Under the pieces are notes generated by a model. The model was not told the DNA's origin. It did not search any database and was given only the letters and a program-made list of their open reading frames with translations. This document shows, one piece after another, positions 1 through 13,100 of a stretch of 41,710 bases of DNA. Each line of letters begins with the position of its first letter. Position 1 is the first letter of the stretch. Location of the stretch: the NCBI GenBank assembly GCA_001642005.1, contig LWCA01000192.1:1-41710 (forward strand), given 5' to 3'. The position numbers were made by a program, and so were the translations under genes. This DNA comes from Intoshia linei. Its lineage: Eukaryota; Orthonectida; Rhopaluridae.

Positions 1-469
1 CATTATTAAAAAATCACGATAAATAATGAATGTATAAGAAATTTACTATAGAAGAGATGAATTTTGACCAAAACTCGTTCATTATCATCGAAATTTATTA
101 TTTACGGTATTTATTATTGGCGAGTTAGACTGTATAGGTAAAAACGGCACAACTTAAATAATTAAGAATTACATAGCAATGAAAATATTGTATTGATATG
201 ATCACAAGTAGAACTTATAAGTCAGTATATTTAAATCTATATAAATCAGCTACATTCCCCTGAAAAACATTTTATGGTGTAAACACCATATTTTGATCAG
301 TATGAACTGATGTTTAATGAATAATATATGGCAAAGCGTAATTATAATATATGGTAAATTATAATTGACAAATAAAAATTAACAGTCTGAAGTTTGAATT
401 TTTATGTTTTGTTGATAAGACTTATCATAAGTATTTCATAAATACATAATTATAAATTTGTACCGTTTT

Positions 470-860
470 TGTATGTGACGCTTTTGTAGAGTACCATTTT
501 TATTATACCAAAAAATAAATTCACGTATAAAATCTAACTTAAAAATCCTATTATTAACTATTATCAATCCTTTAAAGCAGTGATTCTTAACCTTTTTTGA
601 CCTAAGCACCCCAAATATTGATCTTAATGACTGTGTACCCCTGATTAAAAATTAATTAATACAATATTAATTATAAATGAAGTGTTAACTAGTTACTTAA
701 ATTAAACGGATAAAATTTGCTTTGGTTCCCAAATTTGTTTCAGGTGGAACCATCATATCACATTACTTTTTACTTTAAACTGAATTATTCTATCTTAATT
801 TTTTGTGTTAACAAATTTGCGTAAACAATTTTAAAAACAATTGTTATATCATGTTTTTAA
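470..860 (-). repeat. Family A repeat copy, interrupted
   Basis: This stretch matches, in the same orientation, the repeat at 20040-20290 and 33250-33360: the tract around TATACCAAAAAATAAATTCA, the TCAATCCTTTAAAG block and the TTCCCAAATTTGTTTCAGG block. About 140 bases between 578 and 718 are foreign and start with CAGTGATTCTTAACC, a typical hAT-type end. Strand is arbitrary: minus means the GTACGTACAAACA end lies on the left. Confidence 0.6.
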
Positions 861-1545
861 TTTATTAAAACAATATAGATGGCGCATATTATTACATAAA
901 CAATTGATCATGTGACTTGATGCTTTTTGTTACATTGCAATTCCTTTTTTCGATTCAATTTTAGCTGAACTCAGCCTATGATTTTTCAGTGGTCAACAGA
1001 TTTTTTTGAAAAGATTTTCTCCACATCCCATGTATTTCAAATCGAGTCATTTTGAAAATTTGAAAGAATTCGCAGAAAAATATGAATTATTTTTACCATG
1101 TATATCATTAGATAAAGATCTCAAAGCAGAATATACTAAATGGTAAAAAAAACTTGATTCAAAGACCACTATCATACAATCAATCAAATTTGGAAACTAT
1201 TGTATAACAACCTTTAAATAAAATTAAGACACGCTTTAACTAGCTTGAAACTAGACACCTTGATATTAAAAGAGACAGCCATATATTCCTCGCTTCGCTC
1301 GCACCCCATTAACTAGCCTCTTGGATCCGCCCTTGAGCATAAATTTCAGAAAAAATAAAATTATATTAAACCTATTTTGTCATTTTCAATATGATGACTA
1401 GAGTCGACATTTTATTGCACTAAAAATTCGATGATAAATAAAGGTGGCACAAAACTCAATGAGTTTTGTGTTGAGTATTGTGCAAAAAATTTTTATATAA
1501 TTGAATTAAAAATTAATTAGTATATTGGTAATTCCCTGCTCCCAG

Positions 1546-1656
1546 GTATCTGTAGAACGTTCCTTCAATATTTTAAAAACTATAGATAGTTGCCAGAAAA
1601 CAATAATGTCAAGGAACTTCTTAGAGAATATTTTATTTATAAATTTAAATAAATAA
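1546..1656 (+). pseudogene. hAT transposase C-terminal dimerisation domain fragment
   Basis: The frame starting at 1546 reads VSVERSFSILKTI and continues through MSRNFLEN to a stop at 1654-1656. This is the hATC signature (S-x-ERxFS-x-LK..., then a short spacer and a leucine-rich helix) that mediates transposase dimerisation. It is the very end of a transposase; the catalytic part is gone or scattered upstream. The next hAT insertion (TSD at 1679) starts just after the stop. Confidence 0.7.
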
Positions 1657-1686
1657 ATTTGATTATGAAGGTCTTTTAGTTATTAG

Positions 1687-2451
1687 TAGGGCAATTTTTT
1701 ATTGACCTATAGAATAACAAAAAAACTGACCTAAAAATTAAATTTACTGACTTTATTTGACCTTAATTTGTTTTTTGTTTCTATGGTTAATACCAACTGA
1801 ATCTACCGTACCCCAAACCTTCATAACTCAATAGACTTTAGTATATAGACAATAGATAGTAGACTTTAAATCAATACAATATTTAATAAACATAATTTTA
1901 ATATTCCATAGGCCCCGATCATGATGGTGTCGGTCACTTTACATAATAAATTAATATGAATAAAACTTCAAATAAGGAATATTTATGTGTGTAATAATAA
2001 ATATGAATACCAAGAACTGCAAATGAAACAAACGATGTAAATCTCACTGTTTAATGTTAGAAATGTTGAAAATTATTAATGTTTATTGTAGTATAACATA
2101 ATATACTTCTTAACATTATCTGGTAAAAATTTCCAATTAAGTTACCAATTTTTTGAACAAACTGAAACTACGTTCAACAGATGGCGCTTTTCTTAATAAA
2201 TTACATAGATAAGATGGTATTTGTTCAATTTTATTGTTCATTATATCATAAATATTATTTTTTTAAGTCGAATATCCTTTAAAAAAAATATTGACTTTAT
2301 GGCATCTAAAAAAAACTTACTTTATGGCATTTATTGACTTTATAAATTGTTAATTAGTTAATTAATAAACATAATATTGATATCATGATGCTTGTTATTT
2401 CGTGCTGATTATCAAATAAAAAATGGCATTTTGCCATAAAAAACTGCCCTA
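1687..2451. mobile_element. Innermost hAT element, perfect 8-bp TSD
   Basis: GTTATTAG is duplicated at 1679-1686 and 2452-2459, immediately outside TAGGGCA and TGCCCTA ends. No open frame of use remains. A similar terminus, reading GTCAATAAAAAATTTGCCCTA, occurs alone near 36072-36092, so this family has more than one relic in the window. Confidence 0.8.
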
Positions 2452-2808
2452 GTTATTAGTCTTTATTGAATTTTTGAACTTAAGTATTGTGTTGAGTATT
2501 GTGCAAACCATTTTTTGAGCTTGAGTATTGTGTTGTGTTGTGTTGTGTTCCACCTCTAATGATAAATTATATTTTATTTATTAAAATTTAATCTATGACA
2601 TTTTAAAAATGACATTAAAATATTTTAAATAATATAATTAATGCCTCGTTATATGCCTCATAAAATAGTTTCATGTCTTCAAAATGCAACTTATTGAGTA
2701 GAATATTCAATCGGGTGAACAATGTTACTATTCTGTCAGAAAAACAGATAATTCTAGAATAAGGGTTACAGGCATCAGTGTTAAAATTTCTACTCCTTAA
2801 TCTATGAT

Positions 2809-3048
2809 TTAATGTATTGTTGATATAAAAAATTTACTCATTATGTGTGTTAGATTTTCTATGAGAATCCACGTGAAATTTTTTTCACATTTAATATGTT
2901 TACTACATATATTGCAAAATAATTTGCTTTTTATCATAATAAATTCGGATGGATATTCAGTGCAGAAAGATTGCACTTTTTCAATATCGGATAATCGTTT
3001 TTTGGCATTAAATTTAAAATAATTTTTTTTTTTTACTTTTAAATTCAT
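2809..3048 (-). pseudogene. hAT-type N-terminal zinc finger remnant
   Basis: The 79-codon frame contains FCNICSKHIKCEKNF, the CxxC half of a BED/CGGBP-like zinc finger found at the N-terminus of many insect hAT transposases. The histidine half is lost to a frameshift: one frame over, the DNA reads HVDSHRKSNTH, the expected H-x-H-like ending. Upstream residues are Lys-rich, as in these DNA-binding modules. It is a broken piece of the outer element's transposase. Confidence 0.5.
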
Positions 3049-3325
3049 TTAAATGAAGTACATGAATGTAGTAATAAAATGAAATAAAATAAACTTAAAT
3101 CACAAAAAGTGAAACTTAGTTATTGCACTCATAATTTTTATTATGTAAAAAATAAATTGGTTAGTGCAAATTTTGCATAAATGCTTAAATGCAATTTATA
3201 TGCGTGCATTTATTGCATTTAAAAATTAAAAATTAGCATTATCAACGCAAAATTTTGACTTAAAAACTACTTTTTAGCATTTAAAATTTTGTCTAAAAAT
3301 TACAGGCTCACAATTGTATAAAGCA

Positions 3326-3853
3326 GGCATTCTTAACACTTTTTCGTTGTGGACCCCAAAAAAATTAATTATAATGACAATTTTTAATGAATCATTACAT
3401 TTGGGTGAAACGAATAATGGTCAAAAGACATAGAGTACTCTATTTTTGCGAGGTGATAAACTTGATGAACTATTAATATTAACCTTAAACTTGTCAATGT
3501 TCCCAAAATGGAACATGTTTTTCAGGTATTGTTTACAGTACATTATTAGTTGTTTACTACATATTTTATCAGATCAATAAAAAGTCTATATTATCTATCC
3601 TTCCTGTGACGAATTAATATTTTATATCCCTTGGTTGATGTTTCATAGAATCATGAATATTGACTGATTTTTTGTCATATTTTCAATTTGAAATTTAAAG
3701 CTTTTTTTTATGAATGGAAACTTGGCTCGGTCATAAATAATAAAATAATTAAATTAAACCACTGCTTCTATAATAGAACAATAGAGATTTCTTAATAAGT
3801 TTTTACACTTGTAAGTAATTTAAGTGCTGTGGACCCCGTTGAGAATGGCTGGT
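3326..3853. mobile_element. hAT MITE with perfect 8-bp TSD
   Basis: GTATAAAG flanks both sides. The ends are CAGGCATTCTTAACAC and the inverted GTTGAGAATGGCTG; both halves carry the GTGGACCCC block just inside. No coding capacity. A diverged second copy lacking clear ends lies at about 34420-34840, sharing the GGTTGATGTTTC block and the ACTTGGCTYGGTCATAAA block. Confidence 0.8.
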
Positions 3854-3914
3854 ATAAAGTCAATAAAATTAGCATTATCATCGAATTTTTAGGTCAATAA
3901 AATGTCGACTCTAA

Positions 3915-5540
3915 TTATCATTAATATTCATGTGGAATAGATAAATTTCGTGAAAATAAATTTACATGTATATGTGTAATGCATTCCCCCAAAAATTTTA
4001 AAATCTGGAGACTAATTAAAGTAAGAATTCACACAATTCTAAAATAACGTTATTATTGTTTACTTAAAATGTTTAAAATTTTAATTGCACTACAATTTTT
4101 ATCGGTTATTATGGCCATAAGAAACACAACAAATCACACATCAACACGTAAAAATTTTTAATAATAAATAAAATCATCGTTTTTAGATCTAGAAAATATA
4201 ATTAGAGTTATTACGCCGATTAGCTTTGATGGTATTATTCAACTTCAACAACAAGTTTATTTTATTTAGATTTTAACAATACGTCGGTAAAGGAAGTTTA
4301 CCTTTTGCAATGTAATTACTCATTATTAGAGCCATTCTAATATTATGCTCTAAAGTCATTTACAAAGTACTCAGTAATGTTACATTTGAGAGGGTAAATA
4401 TTAACCGATTTTATTTTTTTGGATGAATGCTTAAAATCAAAAAAGGCTGATTTGCTAAAAATGAATGTGAAATATCCGGGTATATAAGTTTGGAAACCGC
4501 TGAAGTAATGTACATGATGAATGTATGATGCATAATTTGACTGCATATAATATATAAATAACATTATATAATGTTACTTTTAGATAATTTGATGAGTAAT
4601 TTTTATCATTTTCAAATTATTATTTATAAACGTCTGGCCTAAGCTATTTTTATATATCACTGATTGATCTGACCATACATTGATATCATGTAAGATAACT
4701 TTTCGTGATTCACGTCAATGTGAACAAATTACCAGATTTATTATAAAATCATCTTCTTTGTCAGTCTCGAAAAATTTCTTAAAAAAGTCGAAAAAATCTT
4801 ATTATAAGAAAATTAAAAGTCAAATCAAAGTAATTTTTCATCATTCCGATACGTCGCGATGGAATAATAATTCATAACTGATTTATAATTATGCTCGATG
4901 AATTTAATATTATGTAACAGAATAAATAAATGGTGTATCGCTTTTCATTTATAACTATTATAGCCTTAGATTAACTTTGTGAACATTCTTTATTTTGACT
5001 GTAAGAATTTGTCACTTTTTATAATATCAAAAATTTAAAATTCCATTTAATATTTCAATTATTATCCAATTTATCTCCGTTTTTTTTGCTTGAGAGATAC
5101 TTCAAGATTTGTTCTAATTTAGGTATTCTATATTTATATCATGTCAAATTATAGCAGGTAAAAATTTTTACTTTTACAAATACTATGTATACATATTTGT
5201 ATATACTTGTATGTTAACACTTTAACACCCATGAAGTGTGCCTGTGGTATATTTTTTGTGTATATTTTTGTAACTATACTTTACATTTACTTCACTTTAC
5301 ACATATATTTGTACATTACTTTTTATCAAAATAAATTTAATTGAAGTATGTTATTGATTATTTGTTATAAAATCTTGAATATTGGACAAGTTTTATGTAT
5401 ACAACACAATCCAGGAAATGTAATTATGTTAACTTAGTATATGGATAAGAAAACAGGAAATGGACATTATATTAATGTTTAAATACATACAAAAATTTTA
5501 CAATGATATTTTTTACAGTAAAATAACTAACAAACATATT
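3915..5540. other. Unassigned AT-rich stretch
   Basis: No recognisable gene or complete transposon. Short frames at 4343-4564 (minus) and 4680-4877 (plus) have no family features that I can identify. Two micro-exon-like sites occur: a 12-base interval at 4584-4595 between AG and GTAATT, and CAG at 5155-5157 before GTAAAA. Confidence 0.3.
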
Positions 5541-5544
5541 ATTA

Positions 5545-6640
5545 CATTCCATATAACCGGAATAAAAATTTCAATCGGAATAAGTGACGACTTCACGGTC
5601 AAAAAAGCATTTTAGTATTCATATTTTTTTTCAAAATATTTTATTAAAACAAAAAATGTGAAATAATTAACAATCAGAAAATTAAAAAAAAATTCTAATA
5701 GAGCTTATTCCAGTTGATATAAATACAAAAGTTCAACCCGAGAAATTCAAGCATTCCCGATGAAAAATAATTTTTAATATATTATCAACCAATATTTTGA
5801 TTAAAATAAAAATTTTAAATGTAAATATTGATCTTACAATTTAAAAAAAAAATGTGCAGTGAACGTCTACACATTTCCAATAAAGAAATATGGGTGGAAA
5901 TCTATATAATCCATTCCTTCGTAATTTTTATCATTGCTACGCAATTTTTAAATTTTAAATTATTATTTTTAAAACATTTTGAATAAAATTTAAATAGAAA
6001 CTAAACAACGAAACTAAAAACAACTTTGTTAATATCACTGTCAATGTCTATTAACTGTTAATGTCAACTTTTTTATATTTATTACAATCCAATGGAAATT
6101 TTGTAAAATTCGACTAAAATGTGTTTATAAAGCTAAGATTCGGTTAATTATTAATACATACAAAGTAATTGGTATTTTTAAGTATTTATTAAATTGGTAC
6201 TGAATATATATCATCACATTGAAAATGACAAAATAAATTTTTATTATTTTATTTTTTCTGGAATTTATGCTATTTATGACTATTTTTAGGTTGGACCGTT
6301 TTTTCTTTATTTTTAAATGTTAAACAAAAAATTAAGATGAAATAATTTACTTTAAAGTAAAAAGTAGTGTGATGTGATAGTTCCACCTGTAACAAATTTG
6401 GGAACCACTCCTTTAAAGGATTGATAATAGTGAATAGTAGGATTTTTAAGTTAGATTTTCAACGTGAATTTATTTTTTAAGTATAATAAAAATGTGCTCT
6501 CGGCAGAGCTAGGTCCTGTTTGTACGTAGTATGTAAATTTATTTTTTGGTAGTATAAAAATGTTCCCTCGGTAGAACTAGGCTACGAGTATAATAAAAAT
6601 GTGCCGTAGTTGTACTTAGTACATTACAGTCAACCTAGTT
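5545..6640 (+). repeat. Family A repeat, long copy
   Basis: Inverse of the copy at 20018-21180, shared from the AAGTGACGACTTCACGGTCAA block through the ATATTATCAACCAATA block to the diagnostic end CGGCAGAGCTAGGTCCTGTT. The end is partly triplicated (near 6500, 6560 and 6600). The stretch at about 5910-6290 is absent from the 20 kb copy; its 6166-6260 part recurs at 35390-35760. No coding potential, so non-autonomous. Confidence 0.7.
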
Positions 6641-6720
6641 AATATATTATACATATACGTATAACGGTTAATTATAATTATAATGATTATATCTATTGTA
6701 TAAGGAATGTAATTATTTAG

Positions 6721-7189
6721 CTCGTAAATTTATATTATTTTTAAAATTTTTATAATTTTCTATTTATGATTTCAGCTAGTAATGATTAATATTTTTTTTA
6801 TTTGTCTTTTTCCCATTGCGCCTTTAATATTGTCAATATAAATATTTAATTAGGATTATCGTTATAATTCAATAATTTTAGTGTGTATTATAATTATACT
6901 TTTACATTTTTTAATAAATTAACATTTCGACTTATTTACTAAAAATTTTAAATATTTTTAATGCAAAGTTTTATTCATATTAACTGAAGGGTTAATAAGT
7001 ATGAAAATAATTTTTTATTTAATAGTTATTTGTAATGCAATCATTGAATCATTATTTTATTTTAAAATTTTTTAAAATACATGCATTACTTGAAATGATT
7101 TAGTCTGTAATAATTTTTAACTTAATTTTTATTATCTTATTACTGTTGAATATACAAATACAAATACATTATAAATAATATTCTAGTAG
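6721..7189 (+). other. Micro-exon cluster 1
   Basis: Five units in 470 bases. Candidate exons are 6721-6723 (CTC), 6776-6778 (CTA), 6882-6884 (TGT, donor GTATTA), 7104-7106 (TCT) and 7187-7189 (TAG). Each follows a T-rich tract ending in AG and, with the stated exception, precedes GTAA. Gaps between them are 52-219 bases. The TAG triplet would be a stop in phase 0 but not in phase 1. An isolated earlier candidate with the same layout is CAG at 5155-5157 followed by GTAAAA. The cluster is cut off on the right by the hAT element at 7251. Confidence 0.5.
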
Positions 7190-10100
7190 GTAATTGAAAT
7201 TTTGAAATTTTTTTATTGTAATGGTGTTGGATGATAATTTTTTGTTTATATAGTGCGACCATAAGTACGTTATTTTATAAAGGCACAGTGCCAATAACGT
7301 ACTTTTAACGTACTAAATAAAGTTATGAATTTAAATTTTATATTACAAATTATATATAACTTTTACTTATTTTTACGTATATATAGTATATATTTTAACA
7401 TAAACCATTCAAATTCAATATTTATCACCATTCTACTTTGTTATTAGTAAAACTCAAGTTAATTGGATCAACATACAAAAATGTATCACAATTTATAACA
7501 AAATAAATTTAATTAACAAGATAAATCGAGATAAAATGTTCAATGAATTTGTTACAGTTGATGTATGTTTAAAAAATTCTCCTACTATTCCTCCTTGGAA
7601 GGATTTGTGTGATAATATCGATACTAATGGATTCAAAAAATTAATCCAGTTTTATTATTCTCTAAATTGCTCAAATACATATATAGAAAGAGTATTTAGT
7701 GTTACTAATAATTATTGGACAGAACATAAATCCAACCTTAGCTTAAAAACATTAAAATCTGTCATTTTATTTCGAGAAAATTCAAAGGAAAAATGTACTA
7801 ATGTTTATAAAAATCTGTTAAACGACATTTAAATTTGTAAAAACATTAATTCTAGCAATAAATACATATTTCATTTTCAGCAATTACTCATGGTTATCAT
7901 AAACTTTATGTCTCAATTTAGTTATTGTCTAGTTACACAATTTTTTTTATATATTTTTTACATTTTCGTTTCTAAGCAATATTAGTACGTTAAAAATATG
8001 GTCGCACTAGTTTATATTAACGGTTTCACATTTTATCGTTGTATTTTGATTTTTTTAAAAAAATTATTTTGTATATTTTATTTATTTTTCTTGTTTTTTA
8101 TTTTTAAAATCACTTGAAAGTTATATAAAAAACATTTAAAAAATTATTTATCATCAAATGTTATACTAAAGGCTTTATTTAATAGCCATAAATAAACCAA
8201 CTCTTAAGGAAAATACCATTTTACCCATAGGGTTAATAAAACTGGATTTTTCTTTTTAGTGTTGGTAAAACTAGAACTTTCTATAAAGGGTTGGTAAATT
8301 AGATTTTTAGTAAAAATGGTTGGATTTTTGAAATTTTAGTAAAAATTTTTGAATGATTCATATATGAATCATTAGATGTGAAACCGTTAATAACATAAAT
8401 AATACATGGTAATTATGAAATCATAGAATGTAATTAAAATTATTTATGTACATTAGGGGTATTTCATTTGGACTTTATTGAAATAAAAGAAATTATCTGA
8501 CTAGGAATAATCAGTTTCTAAGTAAAAATGCTACAAAAATATAAAAAGTCAAATGTTTTTTTAGGGAGTTAATCAATTTCCAGCGTAAAATTTTTTTTGT
8601 CATAAAACGTTTTACCTTTCCAAATTTGCTATTTTTGTATCTTTTGTTGAGTCACACGTTAATGTTATATATGTTATGTAGTTAAAAAATTGTAAATTGG
8701 TTTAGTATTTTTTATGTAAAAGTGGTTTTAGTATATAAAACAATTATAATATACAAAAAAAATAATAATAATAAACAAAAATCAACATAAATTGTATATT
8801 TAATAAATTTTACAAAAAAAGTGGACTTTCGTAGATCAGTTAAATAGCAAAACTGTGGTCTAATAATTTAAGTAATGACTAAGAACTACCAAATGTAGCG
8901 ATACTGAAAAATACTTTTAAAAATTTTAATCCACACGGGACACCTTACTTTACATGTATATTTTTAGTGTGTAAATATCACTTTTAAATTCAATTTATAT
9001 ACACTTACTTTATAATCACTTTTTATATAAATATCAATGTAATATGACGTAATTATTTATAGTAAGTTGTAATATGATAAATTTTTTTTTATATTATTAT
9101 AATAAAATCCATCTGTTTTATACATTTAATTTAACAAAATAAATAAGAATAATATAAACAATAATAATTATTATACATTATAATATATCAATCGTTATTT
9201 TTATTATTTAGTTAGTAATACAATATTCCAAAAAATATTTAATTTAGTTTAATAATTGGATGAATAATGTTACAATTAAATTGAAAAATTGTATATAACT
9301 GGAGAGGCAAACATTCACCGGATTTCAATTTTTTCAGAACAAAATAGAGCAATATAAGATTTATTTCAATATAAATAAGCATTATCTCAATGAGATAAAC
9401 TATAGAGAGAATATTGTATTCATCCATCATAGTGATAATATATAATATTTATATTATAATTATAATAGCAATTTGTAAATATATAATTATTAATTCTAAT
9501 GAATTTTTCACATTTTTTTTTATTATATTTTATGTACAATTGTATCTCAAATATTTTTTTTATTTAGTCCGTAATATATAAACCATATTAATTAATATAC
9601 AGCATTGTTTATATAATAACTTGTTTGTTTTGTACTTTGTGCTTTAATTTCATATCCTATTATATTTATATGTATATAACATGATATGCAATATTTGCTT
9701 CTGTGTGTTACCGTTTATTTCAATAGCTACTAGTCTTAGAATTTTATAAAGTCAACATTTCAATTACAGTTTTTTCCGGGAGTCTTATCAAAATAAATTT
9801 CAACCATATAAACTCATATCTTACGGGTCAAAAAGCCCAATCATCCTTTTTTTGAAAATCAAACGAGTTCGAGAATTAAAAAATATATACTCTGATACGG
9901 ATTTTAAAATCATAAATATTATGTTAAATTTAAATTTAAAAAAATATATCTTCAGGGCCAAAACCACAAATTACCCGTTTTTTTAATGAAAACGGCCCTA
10001 GAATTTAAAAAAATTACAGGTGATACAGTTGTATCCTGTTAACAAACACACAAAAATTTCAATCTGAATAAGTGACGTCTTTAAGGTCAAAAAAACAGTT

Positions 10101-13100
10101 TATTAAATTAAATTTTCAACGTGAATTTATTTTTTTAGTTGAATAAAAATGTGCACTCGGCAGAGCTAGGTGCTGTTTGTACGTAGTACATAGATAAAAA
10201 TGATAATGGATAAAAAAAGACAAGACAGATATAAGAATAATCAAAAATGTAACATAATAGTCAACCTAGTTTAAAAAGTTAAAAGTTAGTTATATAAAAA
10301 ATTATATTTTAAAATGCATTCAAAGTTTTACTTTGTGTGTCACGGCAAAAACTACTGTATACTTTAATATTATGAACATTGTAATTAAATTATTAAATTA
10401 TTACAATGGTGTAAGCTCTCCTTGGTCAGGGTTAAATAATAAATTATTTTCAAAATTCTTTTTTTATTTTACAAATATACACTAAATTTAACAAATTAAA
10501 CGTTGATAAAAATTGAACAAAGATACCTAGAATGAAAATTAAAAAAGTAAGTTGTTTAGTTATATACGGTAATTAACATAATACTTTGTACACCATGATA
10601 TTTATGTATGTGAATGCACACTAGTTCGTATTTGTTGCTTATTAGCGTAAATTGAGTTGCATAATAGCTCGTGTCTCTGTGAACAACACTGTAATAAACC
10701 TGAGACAGTATTTAAGGTCCTAGAATAAACATCAACATTATAGCGATATTTTATTATAATCGTTATTTAGAAAGTAAATTATTACATACAATGTAAACCA
10801 GAGGTGGGGAGAGAGTCCGCCTACTGAACAATTTGAAAATTATTTTATATTGATTTTTAATTTTAATGATACGTTTATATATTATCCTTACTTATTATAT
10901 ACATTATATATACAACATATTACAATTGTAATATGCTACGTAATATTTGTTTGTGTGTGTGTGTTCGACTTTATTTCAATAACTACCAATCTTAGCATTT
11001 TATTAAGTTTACATTTCAGTTACAGTTTTTTCCGCGCGTGATAATAAGATAAATTATAACTTCCCAAATTCACATCTTACGGGTCAAAAACCCCAATTGT
11101 TTTTTTTTTAAATATCGAACAAGTTAGAGAATTTAAAAAAATATATACGCTGATACGCATTTTAAAAGCATAAACATTATCATTAATTTAAATTTAAAAA
11201 AAATTATATCTTTAGGGCCAAAACCCCAAATTACCCTTTTTTTATGAAAACAGCCCTAGAATTTAAAAAAACTACAGTTGGTACTGTTGTAGCCTGTTAA
11301 CACACACAAAAATTACAATCTGAATAAGTGACACCTTCAAGGTCAAAAAAACAGTTTATTAAATTAGATTTTCAACGTGAATGTATTTTTTGGTATAATA
11401 AAAATGTGCCCTCGGCAGAGCTAGGTGCTGTTTGTACGTAGTACATAACAGTCAACCTAGTTAATTATAAATAATGATGATATAAATTTGTGATAAATAC
11501 AAATTGGAGTCTATTGACATTGTAAATTAAATTAAATTTAAGTTTTCATTTTCCATTGTAACCTGAAATTTTAATAAATTTTATTAATAAGGAAATTTTT
11601 TTTGTCAAGTCACTACAACCTTCTCACCTAAAGGTTCTCGGCTTTTTTTGTAAACTAATGTATACATGATTAAGTATAACATATTATATTTATATTATAT
11701 ATATATTATTTATAGTATATTTTGTAGCCTACTAATATGAATCATATACAGATAGTATTATTATAATATATATTCAACCGTAACAATGCGTAATTGTTAA
11801 AAAAATAAGATATTGTACTTTGTAAACAACTGTAAAATGGTTTCTATCTGATATGAATAACAATGCGCCAATCAATTTTTGTATGATTTGTATTGTATTT
11901 GTTCAATATGAATATCACAGCTAAAAAATGTATTAATTTTTATTGACAGGCATACATTAAATTAATAAAATTAAATATTACATATTATGTATCATAATAA
12001 CAGAAACCACTGTACGTCTAAATTTTAATATGATCTGTACATCAGGCGTGTCAAACTTGCGGCCCCTTTCAAATTCAATTGCGGCCCGCCACGACTTCGT
12101 AAATGTATATTTACTATATTATTAATGCTAATAATGTATGATATAATATTTATATTATGAAATATTCCAGATGAATTGTTTATCATCATTTGCACATCTT
12201 TACTGCGATAAGATCATATTTAATGATATCAATGATACGATTAAAATCATATTTAGTTCCACAATTTTTAAAAATCCGTGAAAGTCTTATCAAATTAACA
12301 TTCTAGTTTTATTATTCGAACATTAATTTAAAAAAATCAATCTTGCAGAATAGATACAAAACCACAAAAAAAAATATTTCGCTTCTAATTTTTAGGATAA
12401 AATTATCACACAAAAATTAAAAAGAAAGAACTCGCTACGTTTACTCCGTAATGGGCGATGATAATCTGGATTATCCATTAAATAATTAACTAATATTATA
12501 ATATTAGCACAACTGACTGAACAAATTTATCAAAAATTAAAAAAACAATGGCGCTCGAACTAAAAACATTGATTTCGATTATCTGATTATACATCACTTT
12601 TAATACACACTGTGTATTTGACAAAGATCTCGATTCATAGTATAATGATTTCCAAAGGTGATGCTATAAAAAAATTTATGATGCGGCCCGCCACGTAGTT
12701 GAGTTTGACATGACTGCTGTAAATTGTATACTGTACATATGTATATGTATCAATTTATCATTTAATGTTTATTTATTCCACTAGAGAGTAATATTAAAAT
12801 AATTTTATTAGAACAGAGGATGGGGAAGTGGGGCCTTTATGGCAAATTTTCAATAATTTTGTATTATAAAAAAAATTAAAACATTTATAATACATAATTA
12901 TTTATACAGAATATATAGTATACATATAATTATACATATAATATATATTACATACATAGTATTAATAAAACCATACAGAAGATTTTTGCAAAATGTTGCA
13001 TTTTTATTCTACTTGATCCGTAATAACATCATAAATCGTCTTTATATCGTTTTGTAAATGGTAGGGTAAACTAGAGATTTTGAACTAAAAATATATGTGT

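Larger units (their letters stand above)
1439..2558 (+). mobile_element. hAT element inserted in the outer element, perfect 8-bp TSD
   Basis: ATGATAAA is duplicated exactly at 1431-1438 and 2559-2566. The ends are TAAAGGTGG and CCACCTCTA, the usual short imperfect hAT inverted repeats, followed by subterminal repeats of a TTGAGTATTGTGC motif; the right end holds a GTGTT microsatellite. It contains the dimerisation-domain remnant at 1546-1656 and is itself invaded by the element at 1687-2451. Confidence 0.8.
1400..3914. mobile_element. Outer hAT-like element of a nested set
   Basis: Inverted ends are visible: TAGAGTCGACATTTTATTG at about 1400 and the reverse complement CAATAAAATGTCGACTCTA at 3895-3914, with the match continuing inward through CTAAAAATTCGATGATAA. 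It carries a minus-strand zinc-finger coding remnant (2809-3048) and has been invaded by two other hAT elements (1439-2558 and 3326-3853). No convincing 8-bp duplication was seen at its own ends, so the exact limits are uncertain. Confidence 0.6.

Noticed and set aside
6528-6538. AG-TAT-GTAAAT matching the micro-exon unit
   Set aside because: It lies in the terminal block of a family A repeat; other copies read GTAGTACATA at this place, so it arose by mutation of the repeat.
8258-8270. AG-TGTTG-GTAAAA resembling a unit
   Set aside because: Five bases, not a multiple of three, and inside the TA-flanked MITE where the GTTGGTAAA block is repeated.
9239-11041. Frames at 9239-9430 (minus) and 10850-11041 (plus)
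   Set aside because: Low-complexity translations in AT-rich or repeat sequence; the second lies in a family A copy and its composition reflects TA and GT repeats.
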